DNA of 64,000 nt, taken from the NCBI RefSeq assembly GCF_003544835.1, contig NZ_CP032099.1, forward strand, positions 1,302,001 through 1,366,000, given 5' to 3'. Origin of the DNA: Aliarcobacter skirrowii CCUG 10374 (GTDB lineage Bacteria; Campylobacterota; Campylobacteria; Campylobacterales; Arcobacteraceae). Shown in pieces: positions 18,382 to 28,767 of this stretch; position 1 is the first letter of the stretch, and every line of letters begins with the position of its first letter. Both the position numbers and the translations under genes were made by a program. The notes below the pieces were generated by a model, which saw only the letters and a program-made list of their open reading frames with translations, did not search any database and was not told where the DNA came from.

Positions 18382-19301
18382 ATCTCTTTTATTAAAAAGT
18401 TATCTCTACTTTTTTGTTTAACTTCATAAAGAGCTTCATCAGCACTTTTCATAATTGAAGCAATACTTAAATCATTGCTACTTTTATATAAAACTGCTCC
18501 TAAACTAATAGTTAAATAAGAAGCTACTTTTGAAAATTTATGTTCTATATTTTCATCTCTTATTGCTTTTACAACTCTATTTGAAATCTCTTCTAGCTCT
18601 TTTAAATCTATATTTGAAAGTAAAACTACAAACTCTTCTCCACCATATCTTGCTACTAAATCATTTGGTCTATCTAAGGTATTTAAAATACTATTCTCTA
18701 AAGTTTTTGCAACTATTTTTAAAGCTTCATCACCTTTTCCATGTCCATAATTATCATTATAAGGTTTAAAGAAATCTATATCTATCATCATAAGTGCTAA
18801 ATTTGTATTTTTTATTTTACTATCTTTATAAACTTGAGTTAATCTATCATCAAAATATCTTCTATTTTTTATATTTGTTAATCCATCATAATTTGATAAT
18901 TTTTCAAGAAGTTCAGTTTTTTGTTTTAGCTTTATCTGATTTTTAACTCTAGCTTTTATTATAACTTTACTAAAAGGCTTTGATATATAATCAATTGCTC
19001 CTAGATTTAACCCATATTCTTCATCTTCTTCGCTATTTTTAGCACTCACAAAAATTATTGGAATATTTTTTGTTTTTTCATAATTTTTAAGATTTTTGCA
19101 AACCTCATAACCATTCATCAATGGCATCTCAATATCTAACAAAACTAAATCTATATCTAAATTTTTACAAAGTTCTATAGCTTTTTCGCCTGTTTTTGAA
19201 ATTTTGATATTATAATCATCTTTTAAAATATCGCTTAGCATCATTAAATTTGTACTCATGTCATCTACTATAAGTATAGTAGCCCTATTCTCTTCTATCA
19301 T
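18378..19301 (-). CDS. Response regulator diguanylate cyclase (REC-GGDEF)
   Basis: A 307-residue two-domain protein. The receiver (about 8-120) has DD at 13-14, the phospho-acceptor Asp56 in LVLLDIEMP and Lys108 in ISKPF. The GGDEF domain (about 135-305) has an intact active site GGEEF at 220-224 and an inhibitory I-site RPND at 211-214, so it should make c-di-GMP and be feedback-inhibited. The layout resembles PleD or WspR outputs. It heads a two-gene unit with the hybrid kinase through a 4-bp overlap. Confidence 0.93.
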   Translation of the reverse strand: MIEENRATILIVDDMSTNLMMLSDILKDDYNIKISKTGEKAIELCKNLDIDLVLLDIEMPLMNGYEVCKNLKNYEKTKNIPIIFVSAKNSEEDEEYGLNLGAIDYISKPFSKVIIKARVKNQIKLKQKTELLEKLSNYDGLTNIKNRRYFDDRLTQVYKDSKIKNTNLALMMIDIDFFKPYNDNYGHGKGDEALKIVAKTLENSILNTLDRPNDLVARYGGEEFVVLLSNIDLKELEEISNRVVKAIRDENIEHKFSKVASYLTISLGAVLYKSSNDLSIASIMKSADEALYEVKQKSRDNFLIKEI

Positions 19302-19411
19302 CTAATCTCCAAAATTTTTTTATAAAGTGTGTAGCATCTAATAATAACTTATTATAGCAAGTAACTAATTAATAAAATCTTCTAGAAAATAAATTTTCTT
19401 ATAATATATAG

Positions 19412-21385
19412 TTATAAATCTTTAATCTTAGCAATCTCATCTCTTAATCTAATAGCCTCTTCAAAATTCAACTCACTTGAAGCTTTTTTCATCTGTTTAT
19501 TTAGCTCAACTAATAGTTTTTTTCGCTCAGATGCTGGCATCTTTTCAAGTCGTTGTTTTTTTAGAGCAACACTATCATACTCTTCAAGTTTTAGATTCTC
19601 ATCAAGCTTTCTTTTTGTTGATTTTGGAGTTATATTATTTTTTATATTATGCTCTTCTTGAATTTTTCTTCTTCTATTTGTCTCATCAATTGCAAATTGC
19701 ATAGAGTCTGTTATCTTTTTAGCAAAAAGTATTACTCTTCCCTCTTCATTTCTAGCAGCTCTTCCAATTGTTTGAATTAGTGAAGTACGACTCCTTAAAA
19801 ATCCCTCTTTATCAGCATCTAAAATAGCAACTAGTGAAGTTTCAGGAATATCAAGACCCTCTCTTAAAAGATTTATTCCAATTAATACATCAAAAGTTCC
19901 AATTCTAAGCTCTCTTATTATTTGATTTCTCTCTATTGCATCAATTTCACTATGCATATATTTTACTTTTATTCCTAAATCAGCATAATAACTTGCAAGC
20001 TCTTCAGCCATCTTTTTAGTTAGAACTGTAACCAAAACTCTTTGATTTTTAGAAGTTACTTTTTTTATCTCATCATGAAGTTTTTCAACTTGAAACTCAC
20101 TATCTACTATCTCAATAACTGGATCAAGAAGTCCTGTAGGACGAATTATTTGCTCTGCTACAACGCTACTTAGCTCTAGCTCAAGCTCATTTGGTGTTGC
20201 ACTTACAAAGATATAATTAGGAGCTTTATTTATAAACTCATCAAATTTTAAAGGTCTATTATCCAAAGCACTTGGAAGTCTAAACCCATACTCAACTAAA
20301 ACCTCTTTTCTACTTCTATCAGCTGCGTGCATTCCTCTAAATTGAGGTAAAGAAACATGAGATTCATCAACAACAAGTAAAAAATCTTTATCCATTTGAG
20401 CAAAATAATCCAAAAGAGAATAAGGTGTTTCACCTGGTTTTAAACCTGTTAAGTGTCTTGCATAGTTCTCAATTCCCTTGCACATTCCAGTTGCTTCAAT
20501 CATCTCTAAATCAAACTCAACTCTTTGTTTAAGTCTTTGATACTCTACAAGTTTTTGCTCTTTTTGGAAAAAATCAAGTCGTTCTTCAAGCTCTTCTTCT
20601 ATTTGTTTTACAGCATTTGCAAGATTTTCTTGTGTTACAACAAAGGGATTAACAGAGTAAATAATCACCTCTTTTAAATCTTTGATTTTTGTATTTGTTA
20701 GATACTCATGTAAAGTAATACTCTCAACCTCATCACCAAAAAACTCAACTCTTAAAAACTCATCTTCATAATAGGCTGGAAAAATATCAATTACATCACC
20801 ATTTACTCTAAAATCAGCTCTATCAAAAAACTTATCATTTCTTTTATAACCCATCTCTATAAGTTTTAACAAAAACTCTTTTTGAGAGTATGAAAATCCA
20901 ACTTCAACTCTTTGAACCATTGCTTTATATTCACTTGGATTTCCAAGTCCATAGTTAGCAGATACTGAAGCTATTACAATTACATCATCAAAAGACAAAA
21001 GAGAGGCTGTGGCACTTAGTCTTAATCTTTCTAACTCATCATTTATAGAGCTATCTTTTTCAATAAATAGATCACTTCTTGGAATATAAGCTTCTGGTTG
21101 ATAGTAGTCATAATATGAGATAAAATACTCAACATGATTATTTGGGAAAAACTGTTTAAACTCTGAGTATAACTGAGCTGCTAAAGTTTTATTATGAGTC
21201 ATAATAAGTGTTGGTTTTTGAACTCTTTCAATTACTTTTGCAATAGTATAAGTCTTTCCACTTCCAGTAACTCCTAAAAGTGTGTTGTACTGATTATTTG
21301 CTTCAATACTTAAGCTTAAAGCCTCTATTGCTTTTGGTTGATCACCACTTGGAGAATAATCACTTACTACTTCAAATTTTGCCAA
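19412..21385 (-). CDS. uvrB: Excinuclease ABC subunit B
   Basis: UvrB is the damage-verifying helicase-like subunit of nucleotide excision repair. The 657 residues match the family. Visible are the Walker [11 protein letters not shown] near residue 39, the beta-hairpin region [17 protein letters not shown], motif II DESH, SATPNE, the [13 protein letters not shown] and QTIGRAARN helicase motifs, and the C-terminal UVR motif ([24 protein letters not shown] region) that binds UvrC. A metallophosphoesterase and greA are upstream on the same strand. Confidence 0.98.
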   Translation of the reverse strand: MAKFEVVSDYSPSGDQPKAIEALSLSIEANNQYNTLLGVTGSGKTYTIAKVIERVQKPTLIMTHNKTLAAQLYSEFKQFFPNNHVEYFISYYDYYQPEAYIPRSDLFIEKDSSINDELERLRLSATASLLSFDDVIVIASVSANYGLGNPSEYKAMVQRVEVGFSYSQKEFLLKLIEMGYKRNDKFFDRADFRVNGDVIDIFPAYYEDEFLRVEFFGDEVESITLHEYLTNTKIKDLKEVIIYSVNPFVVTQENLANAVKQIEEELEERLDFFQKEQKLVEYQRLKQRVEFDLEMIEATGMCKGIENYARHLTGLKPGETPYSLLDYFAQMDKDFLLVVDESHVSLPQFRGMHAADRSRKEVLVEYGFRLPSALDNRPLKFDEFINKAPNYIFVSATPNELELELSSVVAEQIIRPTGLLDPVIEIVDSEFQVEKLHDEIKKVTSKNQRVLVTVLTKKMAEELASYYADLGIKVKYMHSEIDAIERNQIIRELRIGTFDVLIGINLLREGLDIPETSLVAILDADKEGFLRSRTSLIQTIGRAARNEEGRVILFAKKITDSMQFAIDETNRRRKIQEEHNIKNNITPKSTKRKLDENLKLEEYDSVALKKQRLEKMPASERKKLLVELNKQMKKASSELNFEEAIRLRDEIAKIKDL

Positions 21386-21399
21386 AATAAAATATCCTT

Positions 21400-22104
21400 T
21401 TAATCTTCTAATTCTTCATTTAAAAACTTACCATCTTTAAACCTTGTAAAACTCTTTTGACAAGCTAAAGATGGAATATTTATATACTCTTGATTTCCTA
21501 TTTTATAAGATTTTGCTTGATGAAAGTGCCCTTCAATAATAATATCTTCTTTATAGTTTTTTACTCTTTTATTTGCTAACTCTTCAAAATAATTTAAAGT
21601 GTGACAAATATTTTTATTATCAAGTGCTTTTTCAATTCTTTTGCTTATAAAAAAGTTTATATCAATAAAATTTAAAAATTTAAGCAAATAACTATTTCTA
21701 ATAACCTTACAATACAAATCATAGTGCCAATTAACAAAATTATCTCCATGAGAGATAGCTATTTTTTTATCTTTATAACTTAAAATTAAAGGCTGGTTTT
21801 CTCTTTTTAAAACTTTTATATCTGGAAAAAGTGTTTGTAAATTATAGTCATGATTTCCCTCTAAATAAAAAATCTCATGACTTTTTGAAAGAGTGTTTAT
21901 CTTGTCTATTAAATTTTGATATTTTTTTACAAAATATCTTGACTCCCCTGAGATAAAATCAAAATTATCTCCCATTAAAAAAATTTGATTAGCCTTTATC
22001 TTTTGACTTATCAAATCTTCTAAAATAGTCTTAAACTCTTGATTTTTAAAATTGTAGTGTGAATCTGCTATAAAAATAGCTTCATCTTCTAATAGTAGCT
22101 TCAA
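21400..22104 (-). CDS. LpxH-like metallophosphoesterase (putative UDP-2,3-diacylglucosamine diphosphatase)
   Basis: A 234-residue calcineurin-fold phosphoesterase. All five metal motifs can be seen: ADSHYN, MGDNFD, GNHDYN, SHGDNFV and GHFHQAKS. The Asp-x-His replaced as ADSH and the overall length resemble LpxH, the lipid A enzyme that releases UMP from UDP-2,3-diacylglucosamine. No signal peptide is present, so it would act at the cytoplasmic face. Whether it truly serves lipid A synthesis is inferred from family similarity; other small-molecule phosphatases share the fold. It follows greA by 1 nt and precedes uvrB by 14 nt. Confidence 0.75.
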   Translation of the reverse strand: MKLLLEDEAIFIADSHYNFKNQEFKTILEDLISQKIKANQIFLMGDNFDFISGESRYFVKKYQNLIDKINTLSKSHEIFYLEGNHDYNLQTLFPDIKVLKRENQPLILSYKDKKIAISHGDNFVNWHYDLYCKVIRNSYLLKFLNFIDINFFISKRIEKALDNKNICHTLNYFEELANKRVKNYKEDIIIEGHFHQAKSYKIGNQEYINIPSLACQKSFTRFKDGKFLNEELED

Positions 22105-22105
22105 A

Positions 22106-22591
22106 CTATAGCTCTATCTCTTTATAAAATATTGCATAAACCTCAAAAGTTTTATCTCCACCTGGAAGTTTTGCAGTAAACTCATCTCCTTCAACTTTTC
22201 CCATAAGTTGTTTTGCTAAAGGTGAATTAAAAGATATAAATCCTTTTTCAACATTTGACTCAACTCCACCAACAATAGTATAAGTAAACTCTTCATCACT
22301 TACTACATCAAATAGTGTAACTGTTGATCCAAAACTAACTCTATCATGTGGTAAAACAGAAGGATCTACAATAACTGCTTTTGAGATAATATTACTTAAC
22401 TCAGCAATTTGTACATCTATTAGCTTTAGTTTCTCTTTTGCACTATGATACTCAGCATTCTCCTTTAAATCTCCCAATTGTCTAGCTTCATCAAGAGCAA
22501 CAACAGTTTGGGGTCTTTCAATGCTTTTTAAATAGTCCAATTCATTTGTTACTTTGTTGTAACCAGCAAGCGTCATTGGCTCTTTATCCAT
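22106..22591 (-). CDS. greA: Transcription elongation factor GreA
   Basis: GreA rescues backtracked RNA polymerase by stimulating transcript cleavage. The 161 residues are typical. The N-terminal coiled coil carries the tip acidic residues in LGDLKENAEYHSAKEKL, and the C-terminal FKBP-like domain ends in SFNSPLAKQLMGKVEGDEF. The start at 22591 (MDKEPMTLAGY) is a few residues longer than usual; a second ATG at MTLAGY is possible. The gene is divergent from tcdA, an order recalled from C. jejuni. Confidence 0.95.
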   Translation of the reverse strand: MDKEPMTLAGYNKVTNELDYLKSIERPQTVVALDEARQLGDLKENAEYHSAKEKLKLIDVQIAELSNIISKAVIVDPSVLPHDRVSFGSTVTLFDVVSDEEFTYTIVGGVESNVEKGFISFNSPLAKQLMGKVEGDEFTAKLPGGDKTFEVYAIFYKEIEL

Positions 22592-22658
22592 ATCATAACC
22601 TCTTTTAATAAATATTTTTGTGTTATAATAGCCAAAAATTTGTAAAGAAGATTTAAAT

Positions 22659-23339
22659 ATGCAATATAATAGAACAAAAATGCTTTTTGGAGAAGAGGCT
22701 TTTAATAAATTTCAAAATACAAAATTAATACTTTTTGGTGTTGGAGGAATGGGAAGTTTCGCACTTGATGCTTTATATAATACTGGTATTACAGATATAA
22801 CTATAGTTGATTTTGATACATATGAGCCATCAAATCAAAATAGACAATTGGGAAGCCATGGAAATATAGGAAGAAAAAAAGTTGAAGTTATGAAAGAGAG
22901 ATATCCAAATGTAACTCCTATTTGTGTAAAAATAACACCTGAGTGGATTGATAACTTTGATTTTTCATCATATGACTATATTTTAGATGCAATTGATGAT
23001 GTAAAACCAAAAGTCCATTTGATAAAAAAATATTTTACAAAAGTAATAAGTACAGGTGGAGGAGCTAAAAGGATTGATCCTCTTCAAATTACATATGGCT
23101 CTATTTGGGAGACAAAAAATGATAAATTTATAAAAAAAGTAAGAGAAGAGCTTAAAAAACAGGGTTTTAAAAAGAAGTTTAAAGTTATTTATTCAACAGA
23201 GCTTCCTTTGTGTATCGATAAAGGAAGCTTTGAAGGTGTAACAGCTAGTTTTGGGCTTATGATGGCATCTGTTACTATTCAAAAAATAGTAAGAAAGTTA
23301 AATTTAGTTAAAGATAGTCAAAGTAAAAAATTTATATAA
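22659..23339 (+). CDS. tcdA: tRNA threonylcarbamoyladenosine dehydratase (ThiF/HesA family)
   Basis: An E1-like adenylating enzyme of 226 residues that cyclises t6A to ct6A in tRNA. The ATP-binding loop is LFGVGGMGSFALDALYNTG, followed by VDFDTYEPSNQNRQLG with the conserved Asn-x-x-Arg-Gln, and DAIDDVKPKVHLI. The short length without a C-terminal partner domain and the YSTELP segment match TcdA (CsdL) better than ThiF or MoeB. It lies upstream of cheV and divergent from greA. Confidence 0.87.
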   Translation: MQYNRTKMLFGEEAFNKFQNTKLILFGVGGMGSFALDALYNTGITDITIVDFDTYEPSNQNRQLGSHGNIGRKKVEVMKERYPNVTPICVKITPEWIDNFDFSSYDYILDAIDDVKPKVHLIKKYFTKVISTGGGAKRIDPLQITYGSIWETKNDKFIKKVREELKKQGFKKKFKVIYSTELPLCIDKGSFEGVTASFGLMMASVTIQKIVRKLNLVKDSQSKKFI

Positions 23340-23367
23340 TAACCAACATTCTAAATAAAGGATCTAC

Positions 23368-24276
23368 ATGGGCGGTATTAGTGGTAGTGTTGAACAGATG
23401 ACACAAGGACATTTACGAAATGTTCAGCAATTAGCAGTATTTTACACTGGTCATAATAATATTTACGCAATAAATATAGCAAAAGTTAAAGCGTTTATCA
23501 TAACAGAAGAAGTTGCTATAAATGATACTCCAAAAGATACAAACATTATTGCAGGTATAGCTACAATTAGGGGAGAACCTGTTACTTTAGTAAACCTTGA
23601 TGCTTGGCTTGGACTTAAACCTCTTGAGATAAAAGATTACAAGTTAATTATTTTTTGTGAGTTTAATCATAAAAAAATAGGTTTTTTAGTTAAAGATATG
23701 CTTGATATTGTTGAAAAAACAACTCAAGAGTTAAGACATACAGAAGAGACAAACTCAAAAATTACATATACAACTTATGTAAAAGTAAACAACAAAGATG
23801 AACTTTGTACAGTTTTTAATGCTGAACAACTTTTAAGAGATATTAAGTGGACAGATGATGGTGGAAGAGATATCAAAAAATATGTTGAAGGCAAAATTCA
23901 ATCATCTAAAAAAATACTTGCAGCAGAGGATTCAGCAGTTGCAAGAGAGGTTTTACATAAATTCTTTTCTCAAATAGAGGTTGATTATGAAATCTACTCA
24001 AATGGTGGAGAGCTACTTGATAGAATTGAAGATTTAGATCCTTCAAAAATAGGATTAATCGTAACAGATATTGAGATGCCTGGAACTGATGGTTATCAAG
24101 TTGCATCATTTATTAAAAATAATCAAAAATATGAACATATACCTGTAGTTGTAAACTCATCTATGACAACAGATGCTGTAAGAGGTAAAATGGAGAGAAT
24201 TGGAATTGATGGATTTGTAGGAAAAACTGATATAAATGCTTTATATAATCTTACAAATAGACTCTTATTAAGATAG
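23368..24276 (+). CDS. cheV: Chemotaxis coupling protein CheV (CheW-REC)
   Basis: A 302-residue scaffold linking chemoreceptors to CheA. An N-terminal CheW-like domain (about 20-170, including IRGEPVTLVNLDAWLG) is followed by a receiver domain (about 180-300) with the acidic pocket AAEDS, the phospho-acceptor Asp in GLIVTDIEMPG and the Lys in VGKTD. Campylobacterota use one or more CheV proteins as adaptors in array function. AAAGGATCTAC precedes the ATG. A strong hairpin terminator follows. Confidence 0.94.
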   Translation: MGGISGSVEQMTQGHLRNVQQLAVFYTGHNNIYAINIAKVKAFIITEEVAINDTPKDTNIIAGIATIRGEPVTLVNLDAWLGLKPLEIKDYKLIIFCEFNHKKIGFLVKDMLDIVEKTTQELRHTEETNSKITYTTYVKVNNKDELCTVFNAEQLLRDIKWTDDGGRDIKKYVEGKIQSSKKILAAEDSAVAREVLHKFFSQIEVDYEIYSNGGELLDRIEDLDPSKIGLIVTDIEMPGTDGYQVASFIKNNQKYEHIPVVVNSSMTTDAVRGKMERIGIDGFVGKTDINALYNLTNRLLLR

Positions 24277-24296
24277 TTTTTATATCTTTTACTCTA

Positions 24297-24327
24297 AAGC
24301 CAAAGATTTTAATCTTTGGCTTTTTTT
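24297..24327. terminator. Bidirectional intrinsic terminator between cheV and argH
   Basis: A perfect 12-bp stem (AAGCCAAAGATT with its complement, 2-nt loop) is followed by seven T. It lies between the convergent cheV and argH ends. The reverse strand has only a short run of T, so it should work best for cheV. Confidence 0.85.
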
Positions 24328-24330
24328 ATC

Positions 24331-25722
24331 TTAGTTATCTTTTAACCAATCTTTAAAATTATCAATTTGAATTTTAGTCTGCTTTGTAGAAGTTCCACCA
24401 AAAGAGTCTCTACTATTCATAGAGTTTTTTAAATTTAAATATGAAATTATCTCTTCATCAATATTTTCAAGCTCTTTTGTACTGTTTCTAATCTCATTTA
24501 TATTTAATTCACTAATATCTTTGTTTAATCTATTTGCTTCTTGTACAAGCTCTTTTGTAATATAGTAAGCTGTTCTAAAAGGCATATTTTGTTTTAAAAC
24601 TAAATAATCTGCCAAATCAGTTGCTGTTAAATGCCCTATTTTACAAGCATTTTCCATAATATCTACATTTACCTTCATAGTTTTAATTACTTCATTTAAA
24701 ATATTTAATGATATTTCAATAGTAGCAACTGAATCAAAAACTCCCTCTTTATCCTCTTGTGTATCTTTGTTGTATGCCAAAGGAAGAGATTTCATAACTG
24801 TTAAAAGAGAGATTAAATTTCCATAAACTCTTCCAGTTTTTCCTCTTAATAACTCAGGTACATCAGGATTTTTCTTTTGAGGCATAATAGAGCTTGTAGT
24901 TGCATACATATCACTCATTTGAACAAATCTAAACTCATAAGATGACCAAAGAATTAACTCTTCAGAAATTCTACTTATATGCATCATTGTTGTGCTTATA
25001 TTAAACAATAACTCTAAAGCAAAATCTCTATTTGAAACACTATCCATAGCATTTTGTGTTGGAGCATAAAAACCTAAAAGCTCTGCTGTTTTAAATCTAT
25101 CAATATTGTGTGGAGTTCCTGCAAGTGCTGCACTTCCAAGTGGTGAGTAGTTGTTTCTTTCATAAGATGATGCAAATCTTTCAAAATCTCTTTTAAACAT
25201 ATTTGCATATGCCATCATATGGTATCCAAAATTTATAGGTTGTGCATGTTGTAAGTGAGTCATTCCTGGCATAAGTGTAGTTGTATGCTTTGAAGCTACA
25301 TCTACAAATGTAGAGATTAACTCTTTAATTTGAACCTGAATTGACTTAGTTTTTTCTTGAACATAAAGCGTAAAATCTGTACAAACTTGATCATTTCTAC
25401 TTCTTGCTGTGTGAAGTCTTTTACCAGCATCTCCAATAATTTGAGTAAGTCTATTTTCAACAGCCATATGAATATCTTCATACTCTAAAGAGAATTTAAA
25501 TTCACCATTTTCAATCTCTTTTAAAACTTGTAAAAGTCCACTCTCTATCTGTTTTTGTTCATCACTTGAGATAATATTTTGTAAAGCCAACATTTTAGAG
25601 TGTGCAATAGAACCTTTTATATCTTGAGAGTATAACTCTTTGTCAAACATAATTGAAGCATTAAACTCATCTAATAGTTTTGCATTTGTATTTTTTAATA
25701 TCTGATTGTTTTGTTCTGTCAT
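24331..25722 (-). CDS. argH: Argininosuccinate lyase
   Basis: ArgH splits argininosuccinate into arginine and fumarate, the last step of arginine synthesis. The 463 residues match the family. Signatures are [27 protein letters not shown] with the catalytic His, [12 protein letters not shown], and the fumarase/lyase signature [14 protein letters not shown] with the catalytic Ser. Other arg genes are not present here. It is divergent from a GGDEF gene. Confidence 0.97.
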   Translation of the reverse strand: MTEQNNQILKNTNAKLLDEFNASIMFDKELYSQDIKGSIAHSKMLALQNIISSDEQKQIESGLLQVLKEIENGEFKFSLEYEDIHMAVENRLTQIIGDAGKRLHTARSRNDQVCTDFTLYVQEKTKSIQVQIKELISTFVDVASKHTTTLMPGMTHLQHAQPINFGYHMMAYANMFKRDFERFASSYERNNYSPLGSAALAGTPHNIDRFKTAELLGFYAPTQNAMDSVSNRDFALELLFNISTTMMHISRISEELILWSSYEFRFVQMSDMYATTSSIMPQKKNPDVPELLRGKTGRVYGNLISLLTVMKSLPLAYNKDTQEDKEGVFDSVATIEISLNILNEVIKTMKVNVDIMENACKIGHLTATDLADYLVLKQNMPFRTAYYITKELVQEANRLNKDISELNINEIRNSTKELENIDEEIISYLNLKNSMNSRDSFGGTSTKQTKIQIDNFKDWLKDN

Positions 25723-25805
25723 ATTGATTAATCCTACTTTTTATTAGGGGTTTATTATATCATAACTGATATAATTTTACTTACGAAAATTCAAGGGCAT
25801 CCTAT

Positions 25806-27053
25806 ATGAACAATATCAAAGAGATTACAAAAAATACTCTAGAAGCACTAAGAGAGAAGAAACTTCAAGTGACTCCTGAAAACTACTTTTTAGAGTTTAA
25901 ACATCAATCAAAAATTCTAAATGGTCACACTGAAGAGATAGCTATATATGAAAATAGTTTAAAAAGTCTAACAAAAGATGAGAAGAAAAAATTAGTAGAT
26001 GAATCTATTTTTAAAGTTGTATCAATACTATCTTCAAGAGTTACAAGCGATGAGTTAAGATTGCTTATTGCAACATTTAATGATCTTTTAACTCCTGCTG
26101 TTAATTTTGAGCTAAAAGAGGAGATTGAAGATTTTATCTTAGAGTCTTTAAAAAACCCAAAAAATGTGACTTCAAAAGAGTCAATACTAAAAATCAAAGA
26201 GTTTGCAAAAGAGCGAATAAATGCTGATAGAAGAGTATTAAAAGAGAAAACAAATGATATTATAAAATTAACCTCTTTAATGAGTAGATACTATGACAAA
26301 GCTTTAAATGATAGTAATAGCTCAAATGAAGATATTAAAAAGATAAAAGAGGATTTAGTATCTTTAGATATATCTGATTTTTCAAAAAGAGAGTTAATCT
26401 CTGTTCAAAAAAGATTAATAGAGACAATTTATAAGCTTGAAAATTCACTTTTAGAAAACAATCGAATTTTATCGACAAATATAGATAAAGTTAAACTTCT
26501 TCAAGCACAAATAAATGATCTTGAAAAAGAGCTTCAAGTTGCGAAAGAGGAGTATTTATATGACTTTTTAACAAATGTTTTAAACAGAAGAGCTTATGAA
26601 AATGAAGCAAAAAAGATGGAGAAACAGTTTTTTGTATTTGAGACAAATTTTGCAATTGTATTTTTTGATATTGACCACTTCAAAAAGATAAATGATGCTT
26701 TTGGTCACTCATGTGGAGATGAGATATTAAAATCATTTGCACAAATTCTAAAAAATCTTACAAGAAAAGAGGATATTATTGCTAGATTTGGTGGAGAAGA
26801 GTTTGTTGCACTTATAAATTTTAGAGATAAAATTGAAGTAACTAGATATATAAAAAGAGTTAAAAATGCTTTTTTAAACAGAGTTTTTGTTTATAAAGAT
26901 AATAAAATCAACATAACTTTCTCAGCTGGAGTTACTTTTAGAAACAACTATGAATCTATTGCTCAAGCTCAAGAAAAAGCTGATAGTCTACTTTATGAAG
27001 CAAAACATCAAGGTAGAGATAGAGTTATTTTTGATAATGGAACTGTTATTTAA
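25806..27053 (+). CDS. Diguanylate cyclase with helical N-terminal domain
   Basis: A 415-residue soluble GGDEF protein. The C-terminal domain (about 245-412) has an intact active site GGEEF at 329-333 and an I-site RKED at 320-323, so it should synthesise c-di-GMP. The N-terminal about 240 residues begin with TLEALREKKLQVTPENYFLEF and are helical, ending in a coiled coil (about 200-248). I know this N-terminal pattern from other Campylobacterota GGDEF proteins but cannot name its ligand. It lacks a receiver domain and membrane helices. It converges with the CBS protein gene, 6 bp apart. Confidence 0.9.
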   Translation: MNNIKEITKNTLEALREKKLQVTPENYFLEFKHQSKILNGHTEEIAIYENSLKSLTKDEKKKLVDESIFKVVSILSSRVTSDELRLLIATFNDLLTPAVNFELKEEIEDFILESLKNPKNVTSKESILKIKEFAKERINADRRVLKEKTNDIIKLTSLMSRYYDKALNDSNSSNEDIKKIKEDLVSLDISDFSKRELISVQKRLIETIYKLENSLLENNRILSTNIDKVKLLQAQINDLEKELQVAKEEYLYDFLTNVLNRRAYENEAKKMEKQFFVFETNFAIVFFDIDHFKKINDAFGHSCGDEILKSFAQILKNLTRKEDIIARFGGEEFVALINFRDKIEVTRYIKRVKNAFLNRVFVYKDNKINITFSAGVTFRNNYESIAQAQEKADSLLYEAKHQGRDRVIFDNGTVI

Positions 27054-27059
27054 GTTTTA

Positions 27060-27683
27060 TTATGACCAAAGCTGAAGCTTTGGTAAGTTTGCAACTGCTT
27101 TTAAAATATCTGTTTTTGAAACAATCCCAACTAAAGTATCACTCTCATCAACTATTGGAATAGCATCTAATTTTAAATCAATCATAATTTTTACCACATG
27201 TCTAACATCAGATTGAGGATCTGCTGTTATAACTTCAGGCAAATATACATCATCTATTTTTCTATTTAAAACACTATTTGTATCATCTAAATTATTCATT
27301 AAAAGAGTTAAAATTATCTTTTTATTTACAATTCCAATAATCTTTTTACCAAAATCTGTAACTGGAACTTGAGATACTTTTTTCTCTTTTAAAAAATAGT
27401 ATATCTCCTCTATTGTTGAATCTTTTGTAACATTAAAAACATCTTGTGTCATAATATCACTTATTTTATAAACAGGTTCCAAAGTATCTAATTGAGCTAT
27501 TTTTTTATAAGAGTTTATAAACTCTTTTTTCTGCTCTTGGCTTAATTGACTAGAAAAATCTTGAATTAATCCCTCTTTTGGTTCAAACCTAATTGGTTCA
27601 ATCTCTTCAATAGTTTTAAGATTGTACAAATTGTCACTTGTACTTCTAAATCCTACCGTTCCATTGTTGTATATTGCAAACAT
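27060..27683 (-). CDS. CBS-domain pair protein
   Basis: A 207-residue protein. The first 70 residues (MFAIYNNGTVGFRSTSDNL onward) form a small unrecognised domain. The rest is a tandem CBS pair: ISDIMTQDVFNVTKDSTI with VPVTDFGKKIIGIVNKK, then VYLPEVITADPQSDV with IPIVDESDTLVGIVSKTDIL. CBS pairs bind adenine nucleotides and regulate partner enzymes or channels. No catalytic domain is attached, so it may be a stand-alone energy sensor. It lies between a GGDEF gene and the NifU-like gene, with no clear functional link. Confidence 0.85.
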   Translation of the reverse strand: MFAIYNNGTVGFRSTSDNLYNLKTIEEIEPIRFEPKEGLIQDFSSQLSQEQKKEFINSYKKIAQLDTLEPVYKISDIMTQDVFNVTKDSTIEEIYYFLKEKKVSQVPVTDFGKKIIGIVNKKIILTLLMNNLDDTNSVLNRKIDDVYLPEVITADPQSDVRHVVKIMIDLKLDAIPIVDESDTLVGIVSKTDILKAVANLPKLQLWS

Positions 27684-27738
27684 TTAGACCCCCAAAAAAA
27701 GTTTTCTTATATTGTAACAGATTATTATAAATTTGTTA

Positions 27739-28668
27739 TCAAACAGGTAAAACTCTAATATTTTCATCTATTTTACTTTGTAAAATTGACTCAATTGCAT
27801 AAAGTGTTCCCATACTTCCAGCACTACATCCACTACAAGCACCTAAGTATCTTATGTATAAATCGTAGTGAGGTGCTGATTCAACCAACTCTAAAACCTC
27901 CATATTTCCACCATCCATAATAAGCATTGGTCTTACATCATCATCTAAAACATCTTCTATTAATTTAATTCTCTCATCTTTTGACATTTCAATGAAACTT
28001 TTATTCAAATAGCTAGGTTCGTTTGTTTTATCTTCTTCAATTTTTTTTCTTGTTTGTTCTAAAATATCACTTAAATATATCTCTTTTTCTTCAAGACCAC
28101 CCTCTTTTGCACATGATTTACAAAAAATTCCAGCGTGTGTATATTTTTGTAACTCTTCAATAGTTTTTATATCATGCTCTTTTATTAAATTTACAACTTC
28201 ACCCAAAGTTGTTCTTGCACAGTCACAAACTATATAATCAGAGCTAAAATCATCAATATTTCTAATATTTGCATTTAAAACAACTTTTTTTAAGACAACA
28301 AAATTTAAAAAACCGTTGTGTAGCTCTTGAATATCAATTGCTGGAATTTGTGGTTCATCTCTTAGTGCAAACTCAACATCTGTTTTAAACATATTTGCAA
28401 CTTTTTCAAGAGTTTTTCCAATACAAAGCTCTATCATCATATCATTTAAAGCAACTATAACTCCAGTTGCAAATGATTTAAATTTTGCGTCAAATACTGT
28501 TTTATCTTTTGTAATTGCAAAATATACTCTTAAAGCATCGCTTCCATTTGATTCAAAATCAGCAACAACTAACTTGCATCCAAATTTTATTGCATCCTCT
28601 TTTGTAATCTCACCAAAATGCTTTGGACTATTAATTCTATCTTCTATTTTTTTTGAGTAATTTTTCAT
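27739..28668 (-). CDS. NifU-like Fe-S protein with cysteine-less scaffold domain
   Basis: A 309-residue protein with the three-part NifU layout: an IscU-like N-terminal domain (about 1-130), a BFD-like [2Fe-2S] domain with C148, C150, C183 and C186, and a C-terminal Nfu domain with the CSGC pair C278/C281. The N-terminal domain keeps the fold signatures (GSDALRVYF, DAKFKSFATG, IGKTLEKV), but all three expected cluster-assembly cysteines are replaced (near G42, T68 and E115). It therefore probably cannot build clusters on that domain as IscU does, but could carry or transfer them. It is divergent from the suf operon, with two shared palindromes between, which suggests joint regulation. Confidence 0.85.
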   Translation of the reverse strand: MKNYSKKIEDRINSPKHFGEITKEDAIKFGCKLVVADFESNGSDALRVYFAITKDKTVFDAKFKSFATGVIVALNDMMIELCIGKTLEKVANMFKTDVEFALRDEPQIPAIDIQELHNGFLNFVVLKKVVLNANIRNIDDFSSDYIVCDCARTTLGEVVNLIKEHDIKTIEELQKYTHAGIFCKSCAKEGGLEEKEIYLSDILEQTRKKIEEDKTNEPSYLNKSFIEMSKDERIKLIEDVLDDDVRPMLIMDGGNMEVLELVESAPHYDLYIRYLGACSGCSAGSMGTLYAIESILQSKIDENIRVLPV

Positions 28669-28720
28669 ATATTTTCCATTATTTTTAGTTATTTAAAGTT
28701 TTTTTGTATTTTATTTAAAT

Positions 28721-28739
28721 TAGGATAAGATTTATCTTA
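28721..28739. promoter_or_regulatory. Candidate Fe-S/iron regulator operator, copy 1
   Basis: TAGGATA-N5-TATCTTA is an inverted repeat with 6 of 7 paired positions, located 53 bp upstream of the NifU-like start. It is followed by TTTAAAATC. A matching element lies 128 bp away next to sufB. The regulator is unknown. Confidence 0.5.
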
Positions 28740-28767
28740 ATTTAAAATCGCCATTTTATCGTATTTT

